Assembly (NCBI GenBank): GCA_032123035.1
Contig: JAQBFV010000166.1
Coordinates: forward strand, 1 to 25,785
Length of the DNA stretch: 25,785 nt
Direction: 5' to 3'
Source: SG8-41 sp032123035
GTDB taxonomy: Bacteria > Pseudomonadota > Gammaproteobacteria > Burkholderiales > SG8-41
This document shows positions 7,994 through 16,151 of this stretch, piece by piece; within the stretch, counting starts at the first letter, position 1; each line of letters opens with the position of its first letter. A program made the translations under genes and the position numbers. Under the pieces are notes generated by a model. The model was not told where the DNA came from, made no database searches, and was given only the letters and a program-made list of their open reading frames with translations.

Positions 7994-8757
7994 TGAAGAT
8001 CCGGATTCTCGGCTGCAGCGGGGGCATCGGCGGAGATCTCCGCACGACGTCCATGCTGGTCGATCACGATACCCTGATCGACGCCGGCACCGGAGTGGGC
8101 GACCTCTCGATCAACGAGCTCGCCCAAATCGACCACATCTTCGTGACGCACTCGCACATGGATCACGTGACATCGATCCCGTTCATTGCCGACACGGTGG
8201 GCTGGCTGCGCGAGCGGCCGATTTCGGTTCACGCAACACGCGAGACCATTGCCATCCTGCAGGAGCACCTTTTCAACTGGAAGCTCTGGCCGGATTTCAC
8301 GAAGATTCCGGACGCGCAGCACCCGGTGCTGCGCTTCGAGCCTCTTGCGCTCGGGGACCCGGTGGCGCTCAATGGCCGCTGCATCACGCCGTTGCCCGCA
8401 AATCATGTGGTGCCCGCGGTCGGATATCAGCTGGATTCCGGCCGTGCCAGCCTGGTATTCACAGGTGATACGACCACGAGCGATGCGCTGTGGCAGGAAG
8501 TGAACAAGATCCTCAATCTGAAATATCTCATCATCGAGACGGCGCTGTCGGACCGCGAGCGGGAACTTGCGATTGCATCCAAACATCTGTGCCCGAGCCT
8601 TCTGGCCGAGGAGCTTGCGAAGCTCAAGCCGTCGCCGGAGGTTTATATCACGCACCTGAAGCCGCGGGAGTCCGAGCTCATCATGGAAGAGATCATGCTC
8701 CGGGTGAAGGAACGCAGGCCGCAGATGCTGCAGAACAACCAGGTTTTCGAGTTTTGA
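7993..8757 (+). CDS. Class II cyclic-nucleotide phosphodiesterase (metallo-beta-lactamase fold)
   Basis: This 254-residue protein resembles the PDE1/CpdP class II 3',5'-cyclic-nucleotide phosphodiesterases (PF02112-type). The opening KIRILGCSGGIGGDLRTTSMLV is typical. HSHMDHV at residues 53-59 supplies the zinc ligands His53, His55, Asp57 and His58. Further likely ligands are His138 (PANHVVPAVGY), Asp159 (FTGDTTTSDALW) and His221 (YITHLKPRE). It should split cAMP (or cGMP) to the 5' monophosphate in the cytoplasm. The start ATG overlaps the cyclase stop in a TGATG arrangement; a GTG one codon earlier is also possible. Synthesis and breakdown of the messenger are thus coded back to back, which suggests tight local control of cAMP. 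Another MBL-fold hydrolase role (for example RNase Z-like) is less likely given the cyclase partner. Confidence 0.87.
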   Translation: MKIRILGCSGGIGGDLRTTSMLVDHDTLIDAGTGVGDLSINELAQIDHIFVTHSHMDHVTSIPFIADTVGWLRERPISVHATRETIAILQEHLFNWKLWPDFTKIPDAQHPVLRFEPLALGDPVALNGRCITPLPANHVVPAVGYQLDSGRASLVFTGDTTTSDALWQEVNKILNLKYLIIETALSDRERELAIASKHLCPSLLAEELAKLKPSPEVYITHLKPRESELIMEEIMLRVKERRPQMLQNNQVFEF

Positions 8758-8855
8758 GGCGGCGGGCCGGGAAATAACACGCCAGCCGGAGCGATTCAGG
8801 TCAAGATGGCGAGAATATTTTTTAATGGAGTGGCAACTAACAGCGTGAGGGCATT

Positions 8856-11222
8856 ATGAGCACCGTACTCCAAACCAAGCCGGCAGCCCAGGACAACCTG
8901 GCGGAGAAGCTGAACTTCCAGCAGCGGCTGCAGGCTGTCACGAACAAGGTCCATGCGACCAAGAATATAGACGAGATCATCCTCGAGCTGTCGCAGGAAC
9001 TGTGCAACCTGTTCAGTGCCGACCGACTGACGATCTACCTCCTCAGCGAGGACAAGGGGTCGATCGTCTCCAAGGTCAAGACCGGGTTGAACTCCTTCAA
9101 GGACATCAAGCTCCCGATCAATGATCAGTCGATTGCCGGCTTCGTTGCGGGGCACAAGCGCACGATCAATATCCGCGACGTCTACGACGACGGCGAGCTG
9201 AAGTCTTACAGCCCGCACTTGAATTTCCTGAAAGCAGTGGATGCCAAGACCGGCTATCGCACCAAGCAGATGCTGGTGGCGCCCGTGCTCGAGGGCAAGA
9301 CGAAGGAAATGGTCGGCGTCATACAGATCATTAACTGCAAGAGCGGGCAGCCATTCCTGCCGGTGATGGAAGAGGGTGTGATGCAGCTTGCTGAAACTCT
9401 TGCGATCGCGTTCCGGCAGCGCCAGGGCCCGATGCTGCAGGTGCGTACGAAGTACGACGCGCTGGTCACCAATGCCGTGGTCTCGGCCGAAGAGCTGGAA
9501 TTGGCGCAACGCTCGGCGCGGCGCAAAAACCTCGATGTCGAAACCGTTCTGATCGATGAGTTTCAGGTGAAGCTGCCCACGCTGGGCGACGCGCTGTCCG
9601 CGTACTTTGCGGTTCCGTACGAACCGTTCAAGCAGGACCGGATCAAGCCGCCCGATCTCCTGAAGAACATGAACCGCAGCTTCTGCATGACCAACCAGTG
9701 GGTTCCGTTGGAGGATTCCAAGGACGGGATCATCGTGTTGGCCCTCGACCCGGAAAAGATCAGGGCGTCGAGAATGGTCGCCAACGTGTATCCGAAGAGC
9801 CGGGTTGTCTATCGGGTCACGACCAACCGCGAGTTCGAGAATACGCTCGACCAGATGTTTGGTGGGGGCAACTTCGAGGATGTCGGAGACATCGGCGACA
9901 TTCTGGGCACGCTCGACGAGGAGGAAGTAACCGAGATGTCGGAGGACGTGGCCTCGGCCGCAGCCGACAACGAGGTGGTCAAGCTCGTCAACAAGGTCAT
10001 CATCGATGCCTATCAGCAAGGCGCCTCTGACATTCACATCGAGCCCTACCCCGGAAAAGGGAAGACAGAGATCCGGTTTCGCAAGGACGGCGCACTGGTG
10101 CCTTACATTTCGGTGCCGGGCGTCTACCGCATGGCCATCGCCGCGCGCCTGAAGATCATGTGCGACCTCGATATCTCCGAGCGGCGCAAGCCGCAGGACG
10201 GCAAGATCAAGTTCAAGAAGTTCGGGCCGCTGGACATCGAGTTGCGGGTGGCAACCATCCCCACGCAAGGCGGGGTCGAAGACATCGTGATGCGGATACT
10301 GGCTGGCGGCGAGCCGATTCCGCTGGACAAGCTCGGGCTGTCCAAACGCAATGTCGGGCTTTGCAAGGAGATAATCGACAAGCCGTACGGCCTCTTCTTC
10401 GTCTGCGGTCCGACGGGGTCAGGCAAGACGACTACGCTGCATTCCGTGCTTGGCTACCTCAATACCCCGGACACGAAGATCTGGACTGCCGAGGATCCTG
10501 TGGAAATCACGCAGAAGGGCCTGCGTCAGGTGGGCATGAACCCCAAAGCCGGGGTGACGTTCAGCATCGCCATGCGCGCGTTCCTCCGCGCCGATCCGGA
10601 CATAATCATGGTCGGTGAGATGCGGGACAAGGAGACGGTGTCGACCGGCATTGAGGCCTCGCTCACGGGCCACCTCGTGTTTGCAACCCTGCATACCAAC
10701 AGCGCTCCGGAATCGATTGTCCGCCTGCTCGACATGGGAATGGACCCTTTCAACTTCGCGGATGCCCTGCTCGGCGTTCTCGCCCAGCGCCTGGCCAGGC
10801 GGATGTGCAGCTGCAAGGAGCCGCACGTCGCCAGCGCCGACGAGATCAACGCGTTGCTCGTGGAGTACTCGGTCGAGATGCAGAACACGACGGAGTGGAA
10901 GAAGGATCCGAAAGCGGCCCGAGAAAAGATCTTCGCGGAATGGGTCAAGGACTTTGGCAACGACAAGGGCGAGATTACGCTCTACACCGCGAAGGGCTGT
11001 GACGTGTGCAGCAATACCGGCTACAAGGGGCGCGTGGGCCTGCATGAGCTCTTGACTGGTACGGACCGCATCAAGAAAGACATCCAGGAGCATGCGCGTG
11101 TGGCGAACATGTTCGCGACCGCCATCGAGGACGGCATGCGGACGCTCAAACAGGACGGGATCGAAAAGGTATTGCAGGGAATCACCGACATTCAACAGGT
11201 GCGGGCGGTTTGTATCAAGTAG
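8856..11222 (+). CDS. GAF-domain GspE/PilB-type secretion or pilus ATPase
   Basis: This 788-residue protein has three parts. A GAF sensor (about 20-190) includes DAKTGYRTKQ and a degenerate NKXnFX3DE-like run (Asn160, Lys162, Phe167, Glu172). A GspE/MshE N-terminal domain (about 195-335) carries ELELAQRSARRKNLDVE. The hexameric motor (about 365-788) has Walker A GPTGSGKTT at 518-526, an Asp box with Glu in WTAEDPVEI, Walker B DPDIIMVGEMRD around 580-591, and the His box GHLVFATLHTN. Zinc-type cysteines are Cys651, Cys653, Cys715 and Cys718; the first pair is C-x-C rather than C-x-x-C and the pairs are 62 residues apart. It should drive assembly of a type IV pilus or related fibre from the inner membrane. 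No pilC/gspF or secretin gene is in the window, so its machine is unknown. GAGGG precedes the ATG by four bases. Confidence 0.88.
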   Translation: MSTVLQTKPAAQDNLAEKLNFQQRLQAVTNKVHATKNIDEIILELSQELCNLFSADRLTIYLLSEDKGSIVSKVKTGLNSFKDIKLPINDQSIAGFVAGHKRTINIRDVYDDGELKSYSPHLNFLKAVDAKTGYRTKQMLVAPVLEGKTKEMVGVIQIINCKSGQPFLPVMEEGVMQLAETLAIAFRQRQGPMLQVRTKYDALVTNAVVSAEELELAQRSARRKNLDVETVLIDEFQVKLPTLGDALSAYFAVPYEPFKQDRIKPPDLLKNMNRSFCMTNQWVPLEDSKDGIIVLALDPEKIRASRMVANVYPKSRVVYRVTTNREFENTLDQMFGGGNFEDVGDIGDILGTLDEEEVTEMSEDVASAAADNEVVKLVNKVIIDAYQQGASDIHIEPYPGKGKTEIRFRKDGALVPYISVPGVYRMAIAARLKIMCDLDISERRKPQDGKIKFKKFGPLDIELRVATIPTQGGVEDIVMRILAGGEPIPLDKLGLSKRNVGLCKEIIDKPYGLFFVCGPTGSGKTTTLHSVLGYLNTPDTKIWTAEDPVEITQKGLRQVGMNPKAGVTFSIAMRAFLRADPDIIMVGEMRDKETVSTGIEASLTGHLVFATLHTNSAPESIVRLLDMGMDPFNFADALLGVLAQRLARRMCSCKEPHVASADEINALLVEYSVEMQNTTEWKKDPKAAREKIFAEWVKDFGNDKGEITLYTAKGCDVCSNTGYKGRVGLHELLTGTDRIKKDIQEHARVANMFATAIEDGMRTLKQDGIEKVLQGITDIQQVRAVCIK

Positions 11223-11244
11223 AAGGCGCTGCGCCCTCGCTGCT

Positions 11245-12897
11245 ATGAACGACCTTCACCGACCCCGGGACGCAGGGGACCTGCTCGACCGCCTCGATCA
11301 TCTGAATCGGATCGGGGTGGCGCTCTCGCAGGAGCATGACATCACGAAGCTGATCGAGCTCATCGTGGTGGCGGCGAAGAAAATTACCAACGCCGACGGC
11401 GGCACGCTCTATCGCATGACGGAGGACAAATCGCTCCGTTTCGAGATCGTGCGTAACGACACGCTGGGCATGGCAATGGGCGGCACGAGCGGTGTGGAGA
11501 TACCGTTCTATCCCGTCTACCTGTACGACAAGGAGGGTAAGCCCGTTTACTCCATGGTCGCGGCTTATGCCGTGCACCACGACCGGTCCGTCAACATAGC
11601 CGACGCCTATACCCAGGAAGGGTTCGATTTCAGCGGCACCAAGAGCTTTGACAGTAAGACCGGTTACCGGTCGAAGTCGTTCCTGACCGTGCCGATGAAG
11701 AATCACGAGGGCGAGATCATCGGCGTGCTGCAGCTGATCAACTGTAAGGAGCCGGCCACGGGCGAGGTCGTCTCGTTCTCCGATGCGGATCAGCATCTGG
11801 CCGAGTCACTGGCCTCGCAAGCGGCGATCGCGCTCACCAACCGGCAGTTGATCAACCATCTCGAGAACCTGTTCGAGTCCTTCATCAATCTCATCAACGC
11901 TGCCATTGACGACAAGTCACCGTATACCGGCGGGCACTGCCAGCGCGTCCCGACGCTGACCATGCTGCTTGCGGAAGCGGTCAATAAATGCACGGTCGGC
12001 CCGTTCAAGGATTTCGCGATGACCGACCGCGACCGTTACGAGCTGAAGATCGCGGGGCTGTTGCATGACTGCGGCAAGGTCACAACGCCCGTGCACGTGG
12101 TGGACAAGGCGACCAAGCTACAGACCATTTACGATCGCATCGGGCTGCTCGACACGCGCTTTGAGGTCGTCAAGCGGGATGCTGAGATCGGGGTGCTGCG
12201 CACGCGTCTGGCTGCTTTCGAGCCGCAGCGGGCCGACGCCACGCACGAGGCGGAGCTCGCGGCATCCATCAGGCAGATCGACGAGGATCGTGAGTTCTTG
12301 CGACGGGTCAACGTCGGCGGAGAGACGATGAAAGACGCGGATATAGCGCGGGTACATGAGATTGCCAAGCGCTATAGCTGGACCAACGAAACTGGTAACC
12401 GCGCCGATTTCCTGACGCCCGAAGAAACCCTCAACCTGACGATCCGTTATGGCACGCTCACTGCTGAGGAGCGCCAGGTCATCAATCACCACATCGAGGT
12501 CACGATTCAGATGCTGGAATCGTTGCCGTGGCCCCAGCACCTCAAGAACGTGCCCGAGTACGCCGGAGGCCATCACGAACGAATGGACGGCGGCGGCTAT
12601 CCACGCGGGCTCAAGCGAGACCAGATGTCGGTTCAGGCGCGCTGCATGGGTATCGCGGACATTTTCGAGGCCCTGACCGCCAAGGATCGGCCCTACAAGA
12701 AAGGCAAGGCGCTAAGCGAGTCCTTGGCGATCCTTGGCAAATTCAAGCTGAACAACCACGTCGATCCCGACCTTTTCGATATCTTCATGTGGGAGAAGGT
12801 CTACGAAAAGTACGCCCAGCAGTTTCTCGATCCCGAACAGATCGACGAAGTAAACCTCAGCATGATCCCAGGCTACGTGCAGCCCCCTGCGAGCTAA
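11245..12897 (+). CDS. GAF + HD-GYP domain protein, probable c-di-GMP phosphodiesterase
   Basis: This 550-residue cytoplasmic protein has an N-terminal GAF domain (about 25-205) with FDSKTGYRSKSFLTVP and an NKXnFX3DE-like set (Asn166, Lys168, Phe178, Asp182, Gln183). It is followed by an HD-GYP domain with HDCGK at 274-278, NHHIE near 414-418, and HHERMDGGGYPRGL at 443-456, where the GYP signature is complete. Such enzymes hydrolyse cyclic-di-GMP at a two- or three-iron centre. About 90 extra, mostly charged helical residues (roughly 290-385) separate the first HD helix from the LTAEER segment, longer than in RpfG-type domains. The start ATG follows the ATPase stop by 22 bases with no clear Shine-Dalgarno. 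The same frame is open further upstream inside the ATPase gene, but GAF homology begins after this ATG. Co-transcription with the ATPase is likely. Confidence 0.87.
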   Translation: MNDLHRPRDAGDLLDRLDHLNRIGVALSQEHDITKLIELIVVAAKKITNADGGTLYRMTEDKSLRFEIVRNDTLGMAMGGTSGVEIPFYPVYLYDKEGKPVYSMVAAYAVHHDRSVNIADAYTQEGFDFSGTKSFDSKTGYRSKSFLTVPMKNHEGEIIGVLQLINCKEPATGEVVSFSDADQHLAESLASQAAIALTNRQLINHLENLFESFINLINAAIDDKSPYTGGHCQRVPTLTMLLAEAVNKCTVGPFKDFAMTDRDRYELKIAGLLHDCGKVTTPVHVVDKATKLQTIYDRIGLLDTRFEVVKRDAEIGVLRTRLAAFEPQRADATHEAELAASIRQIDEDREFLRRVNVGGETMKDADIARVHEIAKRYSWTNETGNRADFLTPEETLNLTIRYGTLTAEERQVINHHIEVTIQMLESLPWPQHLKNVPEYAGGHHERMDGGGYPRGLKRDQMSVQARCMGIADIFEALTAKDRPYKKGKALSESLAILGKFKLNNHVDPDLFDIFMWEKVYEKYAQQFLDPEQIDEVNLSMIPGYVQPPAS

Positions 12898-12938
12898 CGC
12901 CCGCTGCGTCCCCCGGGTAACAGGGCGCGGCGTTCGAG

Positions 12939-13292
12939 TCAGGAGCCGGTGGAGTCGCTCTTTACTGGTGCCGGAGCCTTGCGGGACACGTATACGACCA
13001 GCCCCTCGGTCGCCGTTTCGACGAACTTCTCACTATAGCCGAGCTCGGCCAGCTCCCAGCGGAACGTGTTACCGAGGCGCGCTTTCTTGTACACACCGAG
13101 CCGATGCTGGTCTTTAAACGCGGCTGCCTTGTTGATGGCCTCCTCAAGTATCACTGTAAGCCGCTTTTGCGAGATCTTGCGCTCGCCGCCTCCCTTGTCC
13201 ATCGTCGGCGGATAGCGCTTGGCGATCTCCTGGGCAAGACCTTTTGCGAAGTCGTCGACCTGTTTGCTCGACACGGACCCGAACAGCCCCAT
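12939..13292 (-). CDS. Conserved-looking small protein of unknown function
   Basis: I do not recognise this 117-residue protein. It opens MGLFGSVSSKQVDDFAKGLAQEIAKRYPP, is rich in Lys, Arg, Glu and Ala, and has no signal peptide or membrane segment. The middle looks helical (ISQKRLTVILEEAINKAAAF), with a shorter mixed segment (LGNTFRWELAELGYSEKFVE) and a strand-like VVYVSRK near the end. AGGAGA sits eight bases before the ATG (plus-strand positions 13301-13306), which makes it very likely a real gene. It is the only minus-strand gene in the window and converges on the HD-GYP gene, leaving 41 bases between stops. It therefore marks a boundary between the signalling block and the glycosylation block. 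No function can be assigned. Confidence 0.75.
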   Translation of the reverse strand: MGLFGSVSSKQVDDFAKGLAQEIAKRYPPTMDKGGGERKISQKRLTVILEEAINKAAAFKDQHRLGVYKKARLGNTFRWELAELGYSEKFVETATEGLVVYVSRKAPAPVKSDSTGS

Positions 13293-13587
13293 AACATTAC
13301 TCTCCTAGAAACGGCACAAAGCGCCTCGATTTCCCCTGCAAAATTTGGTTCCTGATAATCTCATGCCGCGGCCCGAGAGGTTTCGTGCCTTCGTGAAGAC
13401 CACGGAAGCATGCCAAGAGCGTTTCCTGGGCCCAGACGGCGTTTCCATTACACGCGCTCTGACGGGACGCGACACGAGCCAATGGCGAGAAATTTCCATT
13501 GAAAAATATAATGTTAGATTATCGATACCCGCTGCAGTCACGTCAATAGCGGCAGGATAAACGCTCGGGCCAAAACGCTCAGTTCCG
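13293..13587. other. Divergent intergenic region, likely promoter area
   Basis: This 295-base gap lies between the minus-strand 117-aa gene and the first TPR-glycosyltransferase. Starts on both sides face away, so promoters for both must lie here or nearby. The most AT-rich part is about 13490-13530, with TTGAAA at 13499-13504 as a possible -35 box and only a poor -10 (TCGATA, 13522-13527) at 17-base spacing. Short open frames in it have no ribosome binding site or domain. Confidence 0.4.
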
Positions 13588-15354
13588 ATGCTGCTCTCGA
13601 TATTCAAACAGGTGCTGCGGGGGAGCCGCTCCAGGCGCTCGGCGGAGCGTGAGCGCATCGCGGCTGCGCAGCTGCAGCGTGCGCGCATGCTGCAGGACAC
13701 GGGTGATTTTGCCGGGGCGCGTGCCGCATGCGAAGGCATTTTGTCGCAGGATCCGGCGCACCCTGGCGCACATTGTCTTTTGGGTGCGTTGTGCGGTCAG
13801 GAAGGAGACCTTGATCGGGCATTGACCCATTTCACCGAGGCGGTCCGCCTGGCGCCGGAGTCGGAAGAGGCGAACGTCGGATTGGGAAACGTTCACCGGC
13901 TCCGCGACGCGCCCGAAGCCGCCGCCGCGAGCTATCGCCGTGCCCTTGCGATCAATGCCGACTCGCCTGCCGCCCATTACAGCCTGGGGCTGGTCCTGCG
14001 CTACTTTGGCGATTTCGGCGCAGCCGCAGAGCACTTACGGCGTGCGTTCTCGCTTTCGCCCGATTTCGCCGAGGCGGCCAAGGAATGTGCGCTTTGTCAG
14101 ATACACCTCGGCGCCCATGAGGCCGCGATTGCGGTTCTTACCGAAGCGCTCAAGGGTCACCCCGAGGCCGGCGAGCTTCACGCGGCGCTCGGGCTTGCTC
14201 ACCAAAAGATGCACCGGCCTCAAATGGCGCTTCAGTGCTACGAAAAAGCGCGCTCGCTTGGCCACTCCAGCGCGGAGTTTTTAGGTAATCTAGGCTACGT
14301 ATTACAAGAGCTGGGCCGCTTGCCAGAGGCGTTCTCGTGCTACGAGCAGGCCATTGCTCTTCAGCCCGATTTTCCGATCCCCAGGTTCCATCGGGCGCTC
14401 GCCCGGCTCCTTACGGGCGATTACGCCCGCGGCTGGCCCGATTATGAGACGCGGCTGATCAGCGAGGACCAGCCCCGCCGGCCCGACTCGTATCCGCGGT
14501 GGGCAGGAGAGCCGCTCACGGGCCGCGCGATACTGGTGTGGAGCGAGCAGGGGCTGGGTGACGAGATCATGTTTGCCTCCTGCCTTCCACAAATCGTGGA
14601 CGCGGCGGGGCACTGCGTCGTCGAATGCAGCCCCAAGCTGGAAGCGCTGTTCCGTCGTTCATTCCCCGGCGCCCGGGTCTACGCCGCCGAGCCAGATCGT
14701 TCGATTCCAGATGCGATCAAGGAGGAGGCGATCGATTGTGAGACCCCGATCGGATCGCTGCCGCTTCATCTGCGGCGCTCCGCGCAGGATTTCCCGCGGC
14801 ACCATGGCTACCTGAGGGCTGACCCGGAGCGCATCGCGATGTGGCGCGAGCGCCTGTCGTCGCTTGGCAATGGGCCGAAGGTGGGCGTGTCCTGGCAAGG
14901 CGGAACGCATCTCACGCGCAGTCCGCTGCGGTCTGTTCCGCTTTTCCGGTGGCTTCCCATTTTCAACACCGACGACTCCCATTTCATCAGCCTGCAATAC
15001 GGAGACGCTACCGCAGGGCTTGACGAGTTCGCGGCGCAGCACGGCAAGCGCATTTGGCATTGGCAGGCGGCGATCGACGACTGCGACGAAACCGCCGCGC
15101 TTGTAAGTGCGCTCGACCTGGTGGTATCGGTGCAGACTGCCGTCGTTCATTTGACCGGCGCGCTTGGCAGGCCAGCCTGTGTCATGGTTCCCTGCTGTCC
15201 GGAATGGCGCTACGGGTTTGCCGGTGAAAGCATGTCTTGGTATTCTTCGGTGCGCGTGTTCCGCCAACCCTCTTTCGGCGAATGGGCGCCCGTAATTGCT
15301 GCAGTTGCTCGTGAAGTGCGGGCATTGGAGCAGCGCGTACGGCTGCGTTTGTAA
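13588..15354 (+). CDS. TPR-repeat protein with C-terminal GT9-like glycosyltransferase domain (paralogue 1)
   Basis: This 588-residue protein starts with a short basic amphipathic segment (MLLSIFKQVLRG). About seven tetratricopeptide repeats follow (roughly 26-290; units such as AAHYSLGLVLRYFGDFGAA and FLGNLGYVLQELGRLPEAF). A GT-B-like domain (about 295-588) is related to the heptosyltransferase/GT9 superfamily, with EQGLGDEIMFASCLP at 320-334, VGVSWQGG, and VHLTGALGRPACVMVP near the end. The two paralogues at 20638 and 23145 have an aspartate in the SVDx(T)xxxH motif, whereas this copy has Gln516 (SVQTAVVH), so its activity may be altered. It probably adds sugar to a protein or glycan in the cytoplasm, with the TPR domain recognising the acceptor. 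No Shine-Dalgarno is obvious; the start was chosen because the N-terminal segment matches its paralogues. Confidence 0.85.
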   Translation: MLLSIFKQVLRGSRSRRSAERERIAAAQLQRARMLQDTGDFAGARAACEGILSQDPAHPGAHCLLGALCGQEGDLDRALTHFTEAVRLAPESEEANVGLGNVHRLRDAPEAAAASYRRALAINADSPAAHYSLGLVLRYFGDFGAAAEHLRRAFSLSPDFAEAAKECALCQIHLGAHEAAIAVLTEALKGHPEAGELHAALGLAHQKMHRPQMALQCYEKARSLGHSSAEFLGNLGYVLQELGRLPEAFSCYEQAIALQPDFPIPRFHRALARLLTGDYARGWPDYETRLISEDQPRRPDSYPRWAGEPLTGRAILVWSEQGLGDEIMFASCLPQIVDAAGHCVVECSPKLEALFRRSFPGARVYAAEPDRSIPDAIKEEAIDCETPIGSLPLHLRRSAQDFPRHHGYLRADPERIAMWRERLSSLGNGPKVGVSWQGGTHLTRSPLRSVPLFRWLPIFNTDDSHFISLQYGDATAGLDEFAAQHGKRIWHWQAAIDDCDETAALVSALDLVVSVQTAVVHLTGALGRPACVMVPCCPEWRYGFAGESMSWYSSVRVFRQPSFGEWAPVIAAVAREVRALEQRVRLRL

Positions 15355-15384
15355 TGCGTTCCTCAGGACACGAGAAACGGGATC

Positions 15385-16041
15385 ATGATGAGCTATAGCC
15401 GCACGAATCCGAGCCCGCGCTATCTCGTGCTTCAGAACCTCTATCGGGCCATGCACCTTGAGGGTGAGAAATTCCTTGGCATTCAGCCGGAGGACGAGTA
15501 CTGGGGAAAAAACCTCCTGCCACAGGTGCACCGCATCCAGGCGCTCGTGGAAAAAACGGGAGCGCTTACCGTCCTCGATTTTGGCAGCGGCAAGGGTAAG
15601 CAATACGGCGCGTGGACAGTACGGGATGCGTCAGGTAACGAGTATCCGAGTGCGCTCGATTACTGGGGCATCGATGAGGTGGTCTGCTATGACCCCTGTT
15701 ACGCTCCCTACAGCACGTATCCCGAGGGCAAGTTCGACGGGGTCATTTCAACCGATGTGCTCGAGCACTGTCCTGAAGAGGACATTCCCTGGATTGTAGG
15801 CGAGTTGTTTGAGTTTGCGTCGCGTTTCGTTTTCGCCAGCGTGGCGTGTTATCCCGCACTTCAGCGCTTGCCAACCGGGGAAAATGCCCACTGCACGATC
15901 AAGCCGATGGCGTGGTGGCGCGACCTGATCAAAGAGATCGCTGCGCGCCACCCCGAGGTTATCTGGGAAGTATGGATCGTGTCACAGGTCGCTACGCCCA
16001 ACGGCCCGAAATTTACCGAAGAAAGGATCGGCAGCGAGTAG
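15385..16041 (+). CDS. Class I SAM-dependent methyltransferase
   Basis: This 218-residue soluble protein has the Rossmann methyltransferase signature. Motif I is VLDFGSGKGKQYG at residues 63-75, a likely acidic loop follows at CYDPCY (Asp103), and post-II/IV is KFDGVISTDVLEHCPEED at 116-133. It transfers a methyl group from S-adenosylmethionine. Its position among glycosyltransferases suggests a sugar or glycan acceptor, which is inference. Two methionines open the frame (ATG ATG at 15385); a weak GGGA lies just upstream, and the second ATG could be used equally. It starts 30 bases after the first TPR-glycosyltransferase, so it is probably in the same operon. I cannot place it in a named subfamily. 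The cysteine-rich patch around residues 101-105 and 129 is mildly unusual. Confidence 0.82.
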   Translation: MMSYSRTNPSPRYLVLQNLYRAMHLEGEKFLGIQPEDEYWGKNLLPQVHRIQALVEKTGALTVLDFGSGKGKQYGAWTVRDASGNEYPSALDYWGIDEVVCYDPCYAPYSTYPEGKFDGVISTDVLEHCPEEDIPWIVGELFEFASRFVFASVACYPALQRLPTGENAHCTIKPMAWWRDLIKEIAARHPEVIWEVWIVSQVATPNGPKFTEERIGSE

Positions 16042-16151
16042 ATCACGGATGCTTGCAGGCCATTCAATCTTGGATCGCATCGGGGGTGCCGAAGGCACGC
16101 GCGGGAGCGCCGGCGCATTTTGAACACGCGAAACCGCAGCATTTCACTTTC

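Noticed and set aside
8796..10268. A 490-codon minus-strand open frame opposite the ATPase gene
   Set aside because: No recognisable motif or ribosome binding site, and the plus strand encodes an unmistakable GAF-ATPase.
11092..11244. Upstream extension of the HD-GYP gene into the ATPase gene
   Set aside because: The extra residues are Arg/Ser/Cys-rich, unlike any GAF domain, and would overlap the conserved end of the ATPase.
13305..13739. Small open frames on both strands in the gap before the first TPR-glycosyltransferase
   Set aside because: No ribosome binding site or motif; the region has the AT-rich patch and layout of a divergent promoter area.
15846..16151. Upstream extension of the GT41 gene into the methyltransferase gene
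   Set aside because: The added segment has no homology and half of it is an out-of-frame reading of the methyltransferase; the sibling N-termini align with GTG 16152.
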